A DNA stretch of 64,000 nucleotides, taken from assembly GCF_034067285.1 (NCBI RefSeq), contig NZ_CP139286.1, forward strand, positions 2,604,001 through 2,668,000, in the 5' to 3' direction. Positions 44,651 to 53,033 of the stretch are shown here, piece after piece. The translations under genes were made by a program, and so were the position numbers. The stretch is from Acinetobacter pittii (lineage in GTDB: Bacteria; Pseudomonadota; Gammaproteobacteria; Pseudomonadales; Moraxellaceae). The notes below the pieces were generated by a model. It was not told the origin of the DNA, made no database searches, and saw only the letters and a list, made by a program, of their open reading frames with translations. Within the stretch, counting starts at the first letter, position 1; each line of letters opens with the position of its first letter.

Positions 44651-45427
44651 ATGGAACTACAAACGCTTCCCGGATTGTTTATTTCCCATGGCTCGCCCAT
44701 GCTTGCACTTGATCCGGAACAGGTGGGACCTGCTCTACACCGTTTAGGTATAAATCTGCCTATACCAAAAGCAATTATCGTGATGTCTGCGCACTGGGAA
44801 AGCAAAGCACTTGAAGTGAGCATTTCAACTCGTCCTGAAACGTGGCATGACTTCCGCGGATTTCCTAAAGAGTTATATGAAATTCGCTATAGTGCACCAG
44901 GCCAACCAGAACTTGCAGAAGAAATCTTAAAATTATTAGCAGATGCTCACTTTGTTGCACATGCCAATAGTACACGTCCTCGTGATCATGGTGTATGGAT
45001 GCCTCTATTGCACATGTACCCTGATGCAGACATTCCCGTGGTTGAAATTTCTTTGCCATCAAATTTAAGTTCGCAAGAAATTTATCGTATAGGACAAACA
45101 CTAGCCCCTTTACGTGATAAACAAATTTTACTCATTGGTTCGGGAAGTATTACCCATAATCTTGCAGAGTTATCTTGGCAAGGAGACCACTCTAAAGTTC
45201 CTGAATGGGCATCGACGTTTAGAAATACAGTGGTTAATAAGCTTTCACATCAAGATTATGATGGCGTATTGGAGTGGCAATCACTGCCGTATGTAAAACG
45301 CAATCACCCTAGCCTTGAACATTTTGCACCTTTGTTCTTTGCTATGGGTACAGGCAATCGTTTTACGATTGTTCATAGTAGCTTCACAATGGGTTCATTA
45401 GGAATGGACATTTATCGTTTTGATTAA
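44651..45427 (+). CDS. ygiD: 4,5-DOPA-extradiol-type dioxygenase (YgiD-like)
   Basis: 258-aa LigB-superfamily protein. Metal-binding histidines sit in FISHGSPMLALD, VMSAHWESKALEV, RPRDHGVWMPLLHMYPD and GSGSITHNL. E. coli YgiD cleaves L-DOPA in vitro and binds zinc or iron; its physiological substrate is unknown. It is monocistronic. Confidence 0.88.
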   Translation: MELQTLPGLFISHGSPMLALDPEQVGPALHRLGINLPIPKAIIVMSAHWESKALEVSISTRPETWHDFRGFPKELYEIRYSAPGQPELAEEILKLLADAHFVAHANSTRPRDHGVWMPLLHMYPDADIPVVEISLPSNLSSQEIYRIGQTLAPLRDKQILLIGSGSITHNLAELSWQGDHSKVPEWASTFRNTVVNKLSHQDYDGVLEWQSLPYVKRNHPSLEHFAPLFFAMGTGNRFTIVHSSFTMGSLGMDIYRFD

Positions 45428-45437
45428 TTATTAGCAA

Positions 45438-45457
45438 ATACCCCGTTTTCGGGGTAT
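45438..45457 (+). terminator. Hairpin after the ygiD-like gene
   Basis: ATACCCCG, loop TTTT, CGGGGTAT: an 8-bp GC-rich stem. The following run ACCATTATTTTTG is a weak U-tract. Confidence 0.55.
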
Positions 45458-45594
45458 ACCATTATTTTTGTTGAAAATTCGAATAATTTACAAACTTATA
45501 CATTTTAAAAACCGAAACAATCAAATGTTTACATTTTCTTTTTTTAAGAATGTTTTAAGCTTATTACTGTTGTTTTTTTACTTGAAGTTTTTAA

Positions 45595-46704
45595 ATGAAA
45601 ATTAAATATTTAATTCTTGCGTTGTTACCTTTTTCTTTGATGGCGTGTCAAACAGTTACTAATACTCCTGCTCCAATTGTATCTGAGCAACAACAAAACC
45701 TTGCAAGCACTTTAGGTGAATATGCATGGACTTATCAAAATGTAAAAGCTTCTAAGCCACTTATTCTTAACTTTAGTGCAGATGGTAAATTAGCAATCAA
45801 TACAGGTTGTAATGGCCAAGGCGGTACTTGGAAAGTTGAAGGTAACCAACTTGTTACTTCGAATCTTGTTTCAACGATGATGGCTTGCCAAGATGATTTA
45901 ATGAAACAAGAGCAACTTTCTACTAGCCTCTTTAATGAAGCGAAGTTACCAATCGAAATTAGCAACAATAATGGTCAGGTGATTTTAAGCGTGACAGATA
46001 AAACTGGACAAAAGCACATTTTCCAAGGTCAAAAAGCAGTAAATACTCAAGCTTTAACAGACTACTCTTGGTCATATCAGCCTGAAAATACTAAAAAACC
46101 AATTGTTCTTAACTTTACAAATGACCGTTTATCTATCGCAACGGGTTGTAACCGCCAAGGAACAACTTGGAAAGTTGAAAACAATACCATCGTAACAGCT
46201 GACGTAATGTCGACGATGATGGCGTGTGAACCTGCTTTAATGAAACAGGAACAATTTTCTAGCAGCCTATTCCAAAAACGTGCAATTCCGTTTGAACTCA
46301 ATACAACAAATGCTGATCAACCAACATTGACAGTGTCTGATGCTCAAGGCCAAAAATATACCTTTACTGGTAAAATGACACCTGAAGCAAAATATCAATC
46401 TGAAGGAAAAACTATTTTCCTTGAAGTAGCTCCACAAACTAAATCTTGTACGGGTGTTGCACCACAAACTTGTATGCAAGTTCGTGAAGTCAAATATGAT
46501 GACAAAGGCGTTAAAACTTACGCTGACAAAAACTGGTCATTATATTATGGTCAAATCGAAGGTTTTGAACATAAACCAGATCAACGCGTAATTTTGCGTG
46601 TAAAACGTTTTGACGTAAAAAACCCAGCAGCAGATCAATCTAGTCAAGCAGATGTATTAGATATGGTTGTAGAGCAAGAGTTAGTTAAGAAACCTAAAAA
46701 ATAA
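45595..46704 (+). CDS. Lipoprotein with two META domains and a DUF4377 domain
   Basis: 369 aa. Lipoprotein signal with lipobox LMAC (Cys about 18). Two META (HslJ-like) domains: about 37-145 (NTGCNGQGGTWKVEGN, STMMACQDDLMKQEQ) and about 150-258 (ATGCNRQGTTWKVENN, STMMACEPALMKQEQ). A C-terminal DUF4377 domain (about 265-369; FLEVAPQTKSCTG, CMQVREVKYDD, WSLYYGQIEGFEH) follows. META proteins such as HslJ are linked to outer-membrane stress and novobiocin resistance in E. coli. The duplicated domain suggests an internal tandem duplication. Confidence 0.85.
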   Translation: MKIKYLILALLPFSLMACQTVTNTPAPIVSEQQQNLASTLGEYAWTYQNVKASKPLILNFSADGKLAINTGCNGQGGTWKVEGNQLVTSNLVSTMMACQDDLMKQEQLSTSLFNEAKLPIEISNNNGQVILSVTDKTGQKHIFQGQKAVNTQALTDYSWSYQPENTKKPIVLNFTNDRLSIATGCNRQGTTWKVENNTIVTADVMSTMMACEPALMKQEQFSSSLFQKRAIPFELNTTNADQPTLTVSDAQGQKYTFTGKMTPEAKYQSEGKTIFLEVAPQTKSCTGVAPQTCMQVREVKYDDKGVKTYADKNWSLYYGQIEGFEHKPDQRVILRVKRFDVKNPAADQSSQADVLDMVVEQELVKKPKK

Positions 46705-46716
46705 GTTTTTAAACTA

Positions 46717-46748
46717 AAAAAATCCGATGCTTTTGCATCGGATTTTTT
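46717..46748. terminator. Bidirectional terminator META lipoprotein / gdhA
   Basis: AAAAATCCGATGC, loop TTTT, GCATCGGATTTTT, with A and T runs on either side. Confidence 0.9.
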
Positions 46749-46760
46749 TATTTCTATATT

Positions 46761-48104
46761 TTAATAGATGCCTTGTGCAAGCATCGCATCAGCAACTTTT
46801 ACAAAGCCAGCAATATTGGCACCGTCTACATAATTCACAGTACCGTCTTCCTTGGTACCATATCTTACACAGTTAGCATGAATATTTTTCATAATTGCAT
46901 GTAGACGCTCATCGACTTCAGCATGTGTCCAGCTTAAACGAATTGCATTCTGAGACATTTCTAAACCAGATGTTGCTACACCACCCGCATTTGAAGCTTT
47001 TCCTGGTGCATACAAAATTTTAGCTTCGATAAAGTGTTCAACTGCTTCAAGTGTAGATGGCATATTAGCCCCTTCAGCTACACAAACTACACCATTTGCA
47101 ATAAGCGTTTTAGCATCTTCACCTGTTAATTCATTTTGTGTAGCACATGGTAAAGCAATATCAACAGGAATATGCCAAGGTGTTTTTCCTTCAAAATATT
47201 CAAAACCATGCTTAGAAGCAAACTCGGAAATACGACCACGTTTAATATTTTTCAGTTCCATGACTTCGGCAAGTAACTCATCTGTAAAACCATTTTTTAC
47301 ATAAACTGTGCCGTTTGAGTCCGACAAGGTAACCACTTTTGCCCCTAAGAACATGGCTTTCTCTGCTGCATATTGAGCAACATTACCAGAACCTGAAACT
47401 GAAACAGTTTTACCGGCAAAAGACTGTCCACGTGCTTTTAGCATTTCTTCTGCAAAATAAACCGTACCATAGCCTGTAGCTTCTGGACGCATTAAGCTAC
47501 CACCAAATGAAATGCCCTTACCAGTAAAAACACAAGCGGTGTCGTTACTCAGCTTTTTCATCATGCCCGCCATATAACCGACTTCACGTGCACCCACGCC
47601 AATGTCACCCGCAGGGATATCCGTATTTGATCCTAAATGACGATAAAGCTCAATCATGAGTGCCTGACAAAATCGCATAATTTCAGCATCAGATTTACCT
47701 TTAGGGTTAAAATCTGAACCACCTTTACCACCGCCCATTGGTAAAGTAGTAAGTGAATTTTTAAAAGTCTGCTCAAAACCTAAAAATTTTAAAATAGATA
47801 GGTTGACCGATGAATGGAAACGCATACCACCTTTGAATGGACCAATTGCTGAATTGTATTGAACGCGGAAAGCACGGTTAACTTGAGTCTGACCTTGATC
47901 ATCCATCCATGAAACGCGAAATTGAATCACACGTTCTGGCTCAACCAAACGTTCTAGCAATCCCTGCTCTGCATATTCTGGATTTTTTTCAATAAATGGC
48001 CACAAACTTGTCATCACTTCTTCGACAGCTTGCAAGAACTCAGGTTGATGCGGATCACGCGCTTGCACGTAATTCAGGAATTCATTCAGATTGTTGTATT
48101 TCAA
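46761..48104 (-). CDS. gdhA: NADP-type glutamate dehydrogenase
   Basis: 447-aa hexameric enzyme aminating 2-oxoglutarate. FKGGMRFHSSVN, LPMGGGKGGSDFNPKGKSD (catalytic Lys), PAGDIGVGAREVGYM and VSVSGSGNVAQYAAEKA (coenzyme-binding Rossmann) are visible. I choose a TTG start at 48104 because GAGGA lies about 8 bases upstream and the resulting MKYNNLNEFL and 447-aa length match the family. An in-frame ATG at 48164 would add 20 unrelated residues and has no such site. Confidence 0.93.
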   Translation of the reverse strand: MKYNNLNEFLNYVQARDPHQPEFLQAVEEVMTSLWPFIEKNPEYAEQGLLERLVEPERVIQFRVSWMDDQGQTQVNRAFRVQYNSAIGPFKGGMRFHSSVNLSILKFLGFEQTFKNSLTTLPMGGGKGGSDFNPKGKSDAEIMRFCQALMIELYRHLGSNTDIPAGDIGVGAREVGYMAGMMKKLSNDTACVFTGKGISFGGSLMRPEATGYGTVYFAEEMLKARGQSFAGKTVSVSGSGNVAQYAAEKAMFLGAKVVTLSDSNGTVYVKNGFTDELLAEVMELKNIKRGRISEFASKHGFEYFEGKTPWHIPVDIALPCATQNELTGEDAKTLIANGVVCVAEGANMPSTLEAVEHFIEAKILYAPGKASNAGGVATSGLEMSQNAIRLSWTHAEVDERLHAIMKNIHANCVRYGTKEDGTVNYVDGANIAGFVKVADAMLAQGIY

Positions 48105-48436
48105 TGCACGGTCCTCAGCATAGTAATGAATTAAATTGGTGCAATACATTTTTAAATGCATCATTTAGCAGCAAAATATTAAATCCCTTTCCATCAATTT
48201 TAACAATACTTATTTTAAATTATTTTATTTACCTTAATTATCAAAAAGTTATTTTTAGAAAAACTACTTAAAAATAAGAAATATTAATTTATCTTTTCAT
48301 TTTTATTGATCTATTATTGTGCAATATTGGCTACATTTTAGGTCAATCAAAAAGCCAATAAATTCGTTAAAATCCATTGACCTTACTTAGGTTTTTCTTC
48401 ATTATCGCATCGTTTTAACCAAGCTATTTGCCCACT
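48105..48436. promoter_or_regulatory. Divergent intergenic region gdhA / rnfB
   Basis: 332 bp, AT-rich. A likely rightward promoter is TTGACC (48377-48382), 17 bp, CATTAT (48400-48405). The leftward gdhA promoter must also lie here but is not clear by eye. No RNA gene seen. Confidence 0.45.
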
Positions 48437-49228
48437 ATGAATTCATCTATTTCTCTCATACGCGAGATTGATGCGTTATTACCACAGACTCAGTGTGGTT
48501 TATGTGGACATCGTGATGGATGTCTACCCTACGCAAAGTCGATTGCTGAAGGTGAAGAAGCAAATAAATGTGTTCCAGGTGGCCAACCTGTAGCCGATGC
48601 ACTCGCAAATCTATTAAATCGCCCTGTGTTAACCGCTGAAACTAGCGTATGGCCTGTACAAGCCGATGGCCGCCCACAGCGAATGAAAGCAATTATTCGT
48701 GAGGATGAATGTATTGGTTGCACCAAGTGTATTAGTGCTTGCCCTGTAGATGCTATTATTGGAAGTGGTAAGCTCATGCATACCATTTTGACGGATTTAT
48801 GTACGGGCTGTGAGTTATGCATTCCACCTTGTCCAGTCGATTGTATTGATCTGGTCGAAGACACCCAAGCATTACCAAATGAACAACAGCGTATTGCTGA
48901 GCAAAATGGCTTAAGACAACGTTATTACGCACACATTCAACGAGAAGAAAAGCGTCGTACTCACCGTAAAGGGCCTGTAGTACGTGCTGAAATTGATACC
49001 CAATTATTTGCTCAGTTTTCTCAGGCACTTGATGAAGTACCATCAATTGAACTCATCGAGAAAACTAAAGAAGTTGTATCGACTGATGCGAAAACTACAA
49101 TTGAGTTAGCGAAAATTCGTACACAAATTAAGAAACTGGAAAAACAGCTCAGTGTTCGTGAAGATGCCAAAAAGCGTCTTCAACTTGAAGAACTGCAACA
49201 GCAACTCATGCAATTACAGGAGGTCTGA
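48437..49228 (+). CDS. rnfB: RnfB/RsxB-like iron-sulphur electron-transfer protein
   Basis: 263 aa. A 4Fe-4S domain (about 14-50; [10 protein letters not shown] and later KCVPGG) is followed by two ferredoxin-type clusters [15 protein letters not shown] and [15 protein letters not shown] (about 95-150). A C-terminal Lys/Glu/Gln-rich coiled coil follows (about 210-263). Canonical RnfB begins with a membrane helix; none is present here. The other rnf subunits are absent from the window. Start taken as the ATG at 48437; a TTG at 48428 is possible. It ends immediately before nth. Confidence 0.88.
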   Translation: MNSSISLIREIDALLPQTQCGLCGHRDGCLPYAKSIAEGEEANKCVPGGQPVADALANLLNRPVLTAETSVWPVQADGRPQRMKAIIREDECIGCTKCISACPVDAIIGSGKLMHTILTDLCTGCELCIPPCPVDCIDLVEDTQALPNEQQRIAEQNGLRQRYYAHIQREEKRRTHRKGPVVRAEIDTQLFAQFSQALDEVPSIELIEKTKEVVSTDAKTTIELAKIRTQIKKLEKQLSVREDAKKRLQLEELQQQLMQLQEV

Positions 49229-49918
49229 ATGGCCGTCAAGAATATGACGAAAAAGCAGATTCAAATTTTCTTTGAACGTCTTCGCGAACAACGACCTTCA
49301 CCTCAAACAGAATTAAAATATTCCTCTCCATTTGAGCTACTTATTGCAGTTATGTTGTCAGCTCAAGCGACCGACGTAAGTGTTAATAAAGCAACAGATA
49401 AGCTCTACCCTGTGGCGAATACCGCCGAAAAAATCTATAACTTAGGCGTAGATGGGTTAAAAGAATATATCAAGACAATTGGCCTCTATAACGCAAAAGC
49501 CGAAAATGTCATTAAGACCTGTAAGATTTTAATGGAGCAGTTTAACGGCGAAGTGCCAAGCAACCGAAAAGACTTAGAAGCTTTACCGGGTGTGGGGCGT
49601 AAAACAGCCAACGTAGTTTTAAATACGGCATTCGGACAACCGACTATGGCTGTCGATACCCATATTTTCCGTGTGGGGAATCGAACTGGTTTAGCAATAG
49701 GTAAAAATGTTCTTGAGGTTGAGCACCGTTTAGTAAAGGTCATTCCTAAAGAATTTATTATAGATGCACACCACTGGCTGATATTACATGGTCGTTACTG
49801 TTGTATTGCCCGTAAACCTAAATGTGCGGAATGTGTAGTTGCAGATGTCTGTAACTGGCCTGATCGCTTTGAATTTGGCGCACAAAAGCAAATTGCCATT
49901 AAAAATATTGAAGCTTAA
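49229..49918 (+). CDS. nth: Endonuclease III
   Basis: 229-aa base-excision-repair glycosylase/AP lyase for oxidised pyrimidines. The HhH motif LEALPGVGRKTANVVLN contains the catalytic Lys; VDTHIFRVGNR carries the catalytic Asp. The 4Fe-4S loop is CCIARKPKCAECVVADVC. AGGAGGT overlaps the end of rnfB, so the two are cotranscribed. The rnf-nth linkage is common in gammaproteobacteria. Confidence 0.96.
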   Translation: MAVKNMTKKQIQIFFERLREQRPSPQTELKYSSPFELLIAVMLSAQATDVSVNKATDKLYPVANTAEKIYNLGVDGLKEYIKTIGLYNAKAENVIKTCKILMEQFNGEVPSNRKDLEALPGVGRKTANVVLNTAFGQPTMAVDTHIFRVGNRTGLAIGKNVLEVEHRLVKVIPKEFIIDAHHWLILHGRYCCIARKPKCAECVVADVCNWPDRFEFGAQKQIAIKNIEA

Positions 49919-49954
49919 AAATATGGTTGGGTATAGGGACATACCCAATCAAAC

Positions 49955-50092
49955 TTACTTTAGACGCTTTTTCTCATTGCGCTCTTCTTTCGCTTGTTTT
50001 TGTACCTGTCTTAGCATTTTGTAGCTTTGAAAAGCCAAAAATATTAATAGTGCTAGACTCAGCAATACCACCAAAATCAATATGACTTTCAT
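49955..50092 (-). CDS. 45-residue single-span membrane protein
   Basis: Short frame starting MKVILILVVLLSLALLIFLA (transmembrane helix, about 3-21) and ending in a highly basic, probably cytoplasmic tail (QVQKQAKEERNEKKRLK). AGGAG lies 7 bases before the ATG. It lies downstream of adk beyond a terminator hairpin. No family recognised. The overlapping plus-strand frame has no ribosome binding site. Confidence 0.65.
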   Translation of the reverse strand: MKVILILVVLLSLALLIFLAFQSYKMLRQVQKQAKEERNEKKRLK

Positions 50093-50116
50093 ATTGTTCT
50101 CCTGCACTTAAGGAAA

Positions 50117-50142
50117 GAAAAGAGCCCTCACAAAGAGGGCTC
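50117..50142 (-). terminator. Intrinsic terminator of adk
   Basis: GAGCCCTC, loop of five, GAGGGCTC. On the leftward strand it is followed by TTTTCTTT. Confidence 0.8.
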
Positions 50143-50163
50143 ATTATCACAAACAATATTAAA

Positions 50164-50832
<669 letters not shown>

Positions 50833-50903
50833 TTAAAACAATGAATATGAAGTCCGGCAGAAAAAGTCTCGTTAATCTTCAATAGATCCTGCCTGACATC
50901 GAA

Positions 50904-52217
50904 TTATAAGAAAGCCACAAACAAATGTATTGTACCAGCAATAAATCCGGTTACCCCACCTAGTACAATAAGAATCCATTCATCCTCCTGAAATGCAGGA
51001 CGCAATAAATTCTGAAATTCTTTTGGTGTCAGTTCGCGAATACGCTCTTTAAACATTTGAAAAATCTTCTGTGCCCGGCTTGCGTTCAGTGCTGGGTCAC
51101 ATACGGGTCCCATCGTAATTTCAATTGAACGATCAATCAAGTCCGTCTTTAATCTTGCGTACTCTCTTGGCCCTAAAGAAAGCTGTAAAGAGGTGCGAAC
51201 TAATGGTGTTTCCATGATTTCGTTAATATGACGCTTGACAATACGACGGGTTTTATCTTTACGCGGCCCATACATCATTTCGGTCATAATTGATTTTAAC
51301 GTAATCAGATCTTCTGTAACCACACTAGAAAACACATCTGAAACTTCCTCTTGACGCTTCATAAAAGCACCTTGGACATTATAGGTCCCAATTCGAAGAA
51401 CTGGTACAATCCAAGGAAACTTACGATCTTTTGTTAATCTAAAAATTTGTGGGTAACGAATATAATGCGGTTCAATTGGGTTAAATACCATCCAGATTGC
51501 GATCCAGTTGGTTAAAAAGCCCCAAATTGCAGCCCAAAATGGTACTGTCCAGTGCCATGGTACGACAAACCAAACCACCATTTGGAAAATACCAAAAAAC
51601 ATTCCAATTAGTGCACTAATATGCCAAATAAAGTTAATTTCTTTTTGACCAACTTTTAAGAACATACGTACCATTAAACGGCGATCACCTTCCATCTGGC
51701 TCACCACCATTTCACGCATATTAACCAGTGACTCAACGTTCATGGTCAGCTCAGTCACTAATTCTTTTAACACACCCGGCAATTGTTTATGTGCTTGAGC
51801 ATAAATACGGCGTTTAATTGAATAGGGCAAGTTTTCCCAAAGTACAGCATTACGGTCGATCATGACTTCATCAATGAGATGTTCAAGTTCAAAACCAACT
51901 TGTTCACCAATAATGCGTGCCATATCTTCAGGATCCATTGCTTCTAAAAATTCACGCAATGAACCTAATTTAGATAAAGTGTTATCGGTAATAATACCTG
52001 AGATACGTCCTGCTTTACGTGGCACGATACCTTGCCAACCTACTGGCAATGGTCCTAAATGGAATCCCCAAAACTTAATTGGGTAAAATACCATTTTTAA
52101 AGCCATCCACACATGTGCCCATGTGACAAAAGCCGTTACGGGAATAATACTCAAAACGGCCCAAAAATCAGGTCTGTGTAAAAAGATCTGCCACAATCCA
52201 CTGACGTACTCTAACAT
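50904..52217 (-). CDS. DUF445 family membrane protein
   Basis: 437 aa with hydrophobic segments near the N-terminus (about 18-40), in the middle (about 198-245) and at the C-terminus (about 418-437), separated by long soluble helical regions. NWIAIWMVFNPIEPHYI and the motif YPIKFWGFHLGPLPVGWQG resemble DUF445. Function unknown. No clear operon partner; adk lies downstream with its own ribosome binding site. Confidence 0.8.
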   Translation of the reverse strand: MLEYVSGLWQIFLHRPDFWAVLSIIPVTAFVTWAHVWMALKMVFYPIKFWGFHLGPLPVGWQGIVPRKAGRISGIITDNTLSKLGSLREFLEAMDPEDMARIIGEQVGFELEHLIDEVMIDRNAVLWENLPYSIKRRIYAQAHKQLPGVLKELVTELTMNVESLVNMREMVVSQMEGDRRLMVRMFLKVGQKEINFIWHISALIGMFFGIFQMVVWFVVPWHWTVPFWAAIWGFLTNWIAIWMVFNPIEPHYIRYPQIFRLTKDRKFPWIVPVLRIGTYNVQGAFMKRQEEVSDVFSSVVTEDLITLKSIMTEMMYGPRKDKTRRIVKRHINEIMETPLVRTSLQLSLGPREYARLKTDLIDRSIEITMGPVCDPALNASRAQKIFQMFKERIRELTPKEFQNLLRPAFQEDEWILIVLGGVTGFIAGTIHLFVAFL

Positions 52218-52278
52218 GTAAGACTCTCGTATTTATTTGTGCTCTGCTTATGGCGAGTTAACGATAAACTGCTTTGTT

Positions 52279-52797
52279 TTATAAACCAAAACTTAGAGAA
52301 TAAGAAAATTGAATTTGTGGTTTAGTATCTGCAGCAACATTTCCGTTCTGGTCAGTTAATTTTTCAGCCGCACCGATACCTACACTAAAAGTGCTAATTC
52401 TTTCCGAATTTAACCACACATAGGCCAAATCAACACCCGCACCTAAACGGGATTTAAAATCACCATCGACTTCTTTACTATCAAGATGCCCAGCATAGAA
52501 ACCGATATAGTAACCATTTTTGTCTGTACCAGTAAGATAATAAGGATATCTAAAACCAACTTGTCCACCGGCAGTTTTGTCACCATTCAAAAATGCACCG
52601 GCTTTTGCATAAGCAATCCCATATGGGTTTACCCATTCACCATTAAGATGTAATAATTTTTGAGTAACTCCGGCACCGACATTCCAAGTAGATGCTTTAT
52701 GATCTGCTAATTTTGCTTCTGGAAGAAACGAGTAGTCTTGAGCATAGGCCCAATTACTTACCGTCAAAACTGCAAGTAAGGGATAAATTTTTCTCAT
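52279..52797 (-). CDS. Small outer-membrane beta-barrel-like protein
   Basis: 172 aa. Signal peptide (about 1-19, ending NWAYA), then alternating hydrophobic and polar segments rich in Gly, Tyr and Asn and ending with SYSLSFGL, consistent with an eight-stranded barrel. GYYIGFYAGHLDSKEV and RLGAGVDLAYVWLNS look like strands. ATG at 52797 preceded by GGAG. No family is recognised; PagL-like or generic porin-like proteins are alternatives. Confidence 0.65.
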   Translation of the reverse strand: MRKIYPLLAVLTVSNWAYAQDYSFLPEAKLADHKASTWNVGAGVTQKLLHLNGEWVNPYGIAYAKAGAFLNGDKTAGGQVGFRYPYYLTGTDKNGYYIGFYAGHLDSKEVDGDFKSRLGAGVDLAYVWLNSERISTFSVGIGAAEKLTDQNGNVAADTKPQIQFSYSLSFGL

Positions 52798-53033
52798 TAT
52801 TTTCTCCATTTTCCCTAATCGTATGGTGAGAACAACCCTATTCTATTGAATGAGAGACTTTAACAGAATTATTTTGCTTCTTATATACAAGTATCTAGAA
52901 TTTTGTTGTCTGCAAAGTCAAAAAGTATCTTATTAAAATACAATGAAACTTTGAAAATTATGCAATATTTTAAACGCTCTTGCGTTAGAATAAGCAGCTA
53001 TTTTTCTTACCCTATGTCATTAAGTCGATCCTT
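52798..53033. promoter_or_regulatory. Divergent region between the barrel-protein gene and mrdA
   Basis: 236 bp, AT-rich. It must contain leftward and rightward promoters, but no promoter can be chosen confidently and no other feature is visible. Confidence 0.3.
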
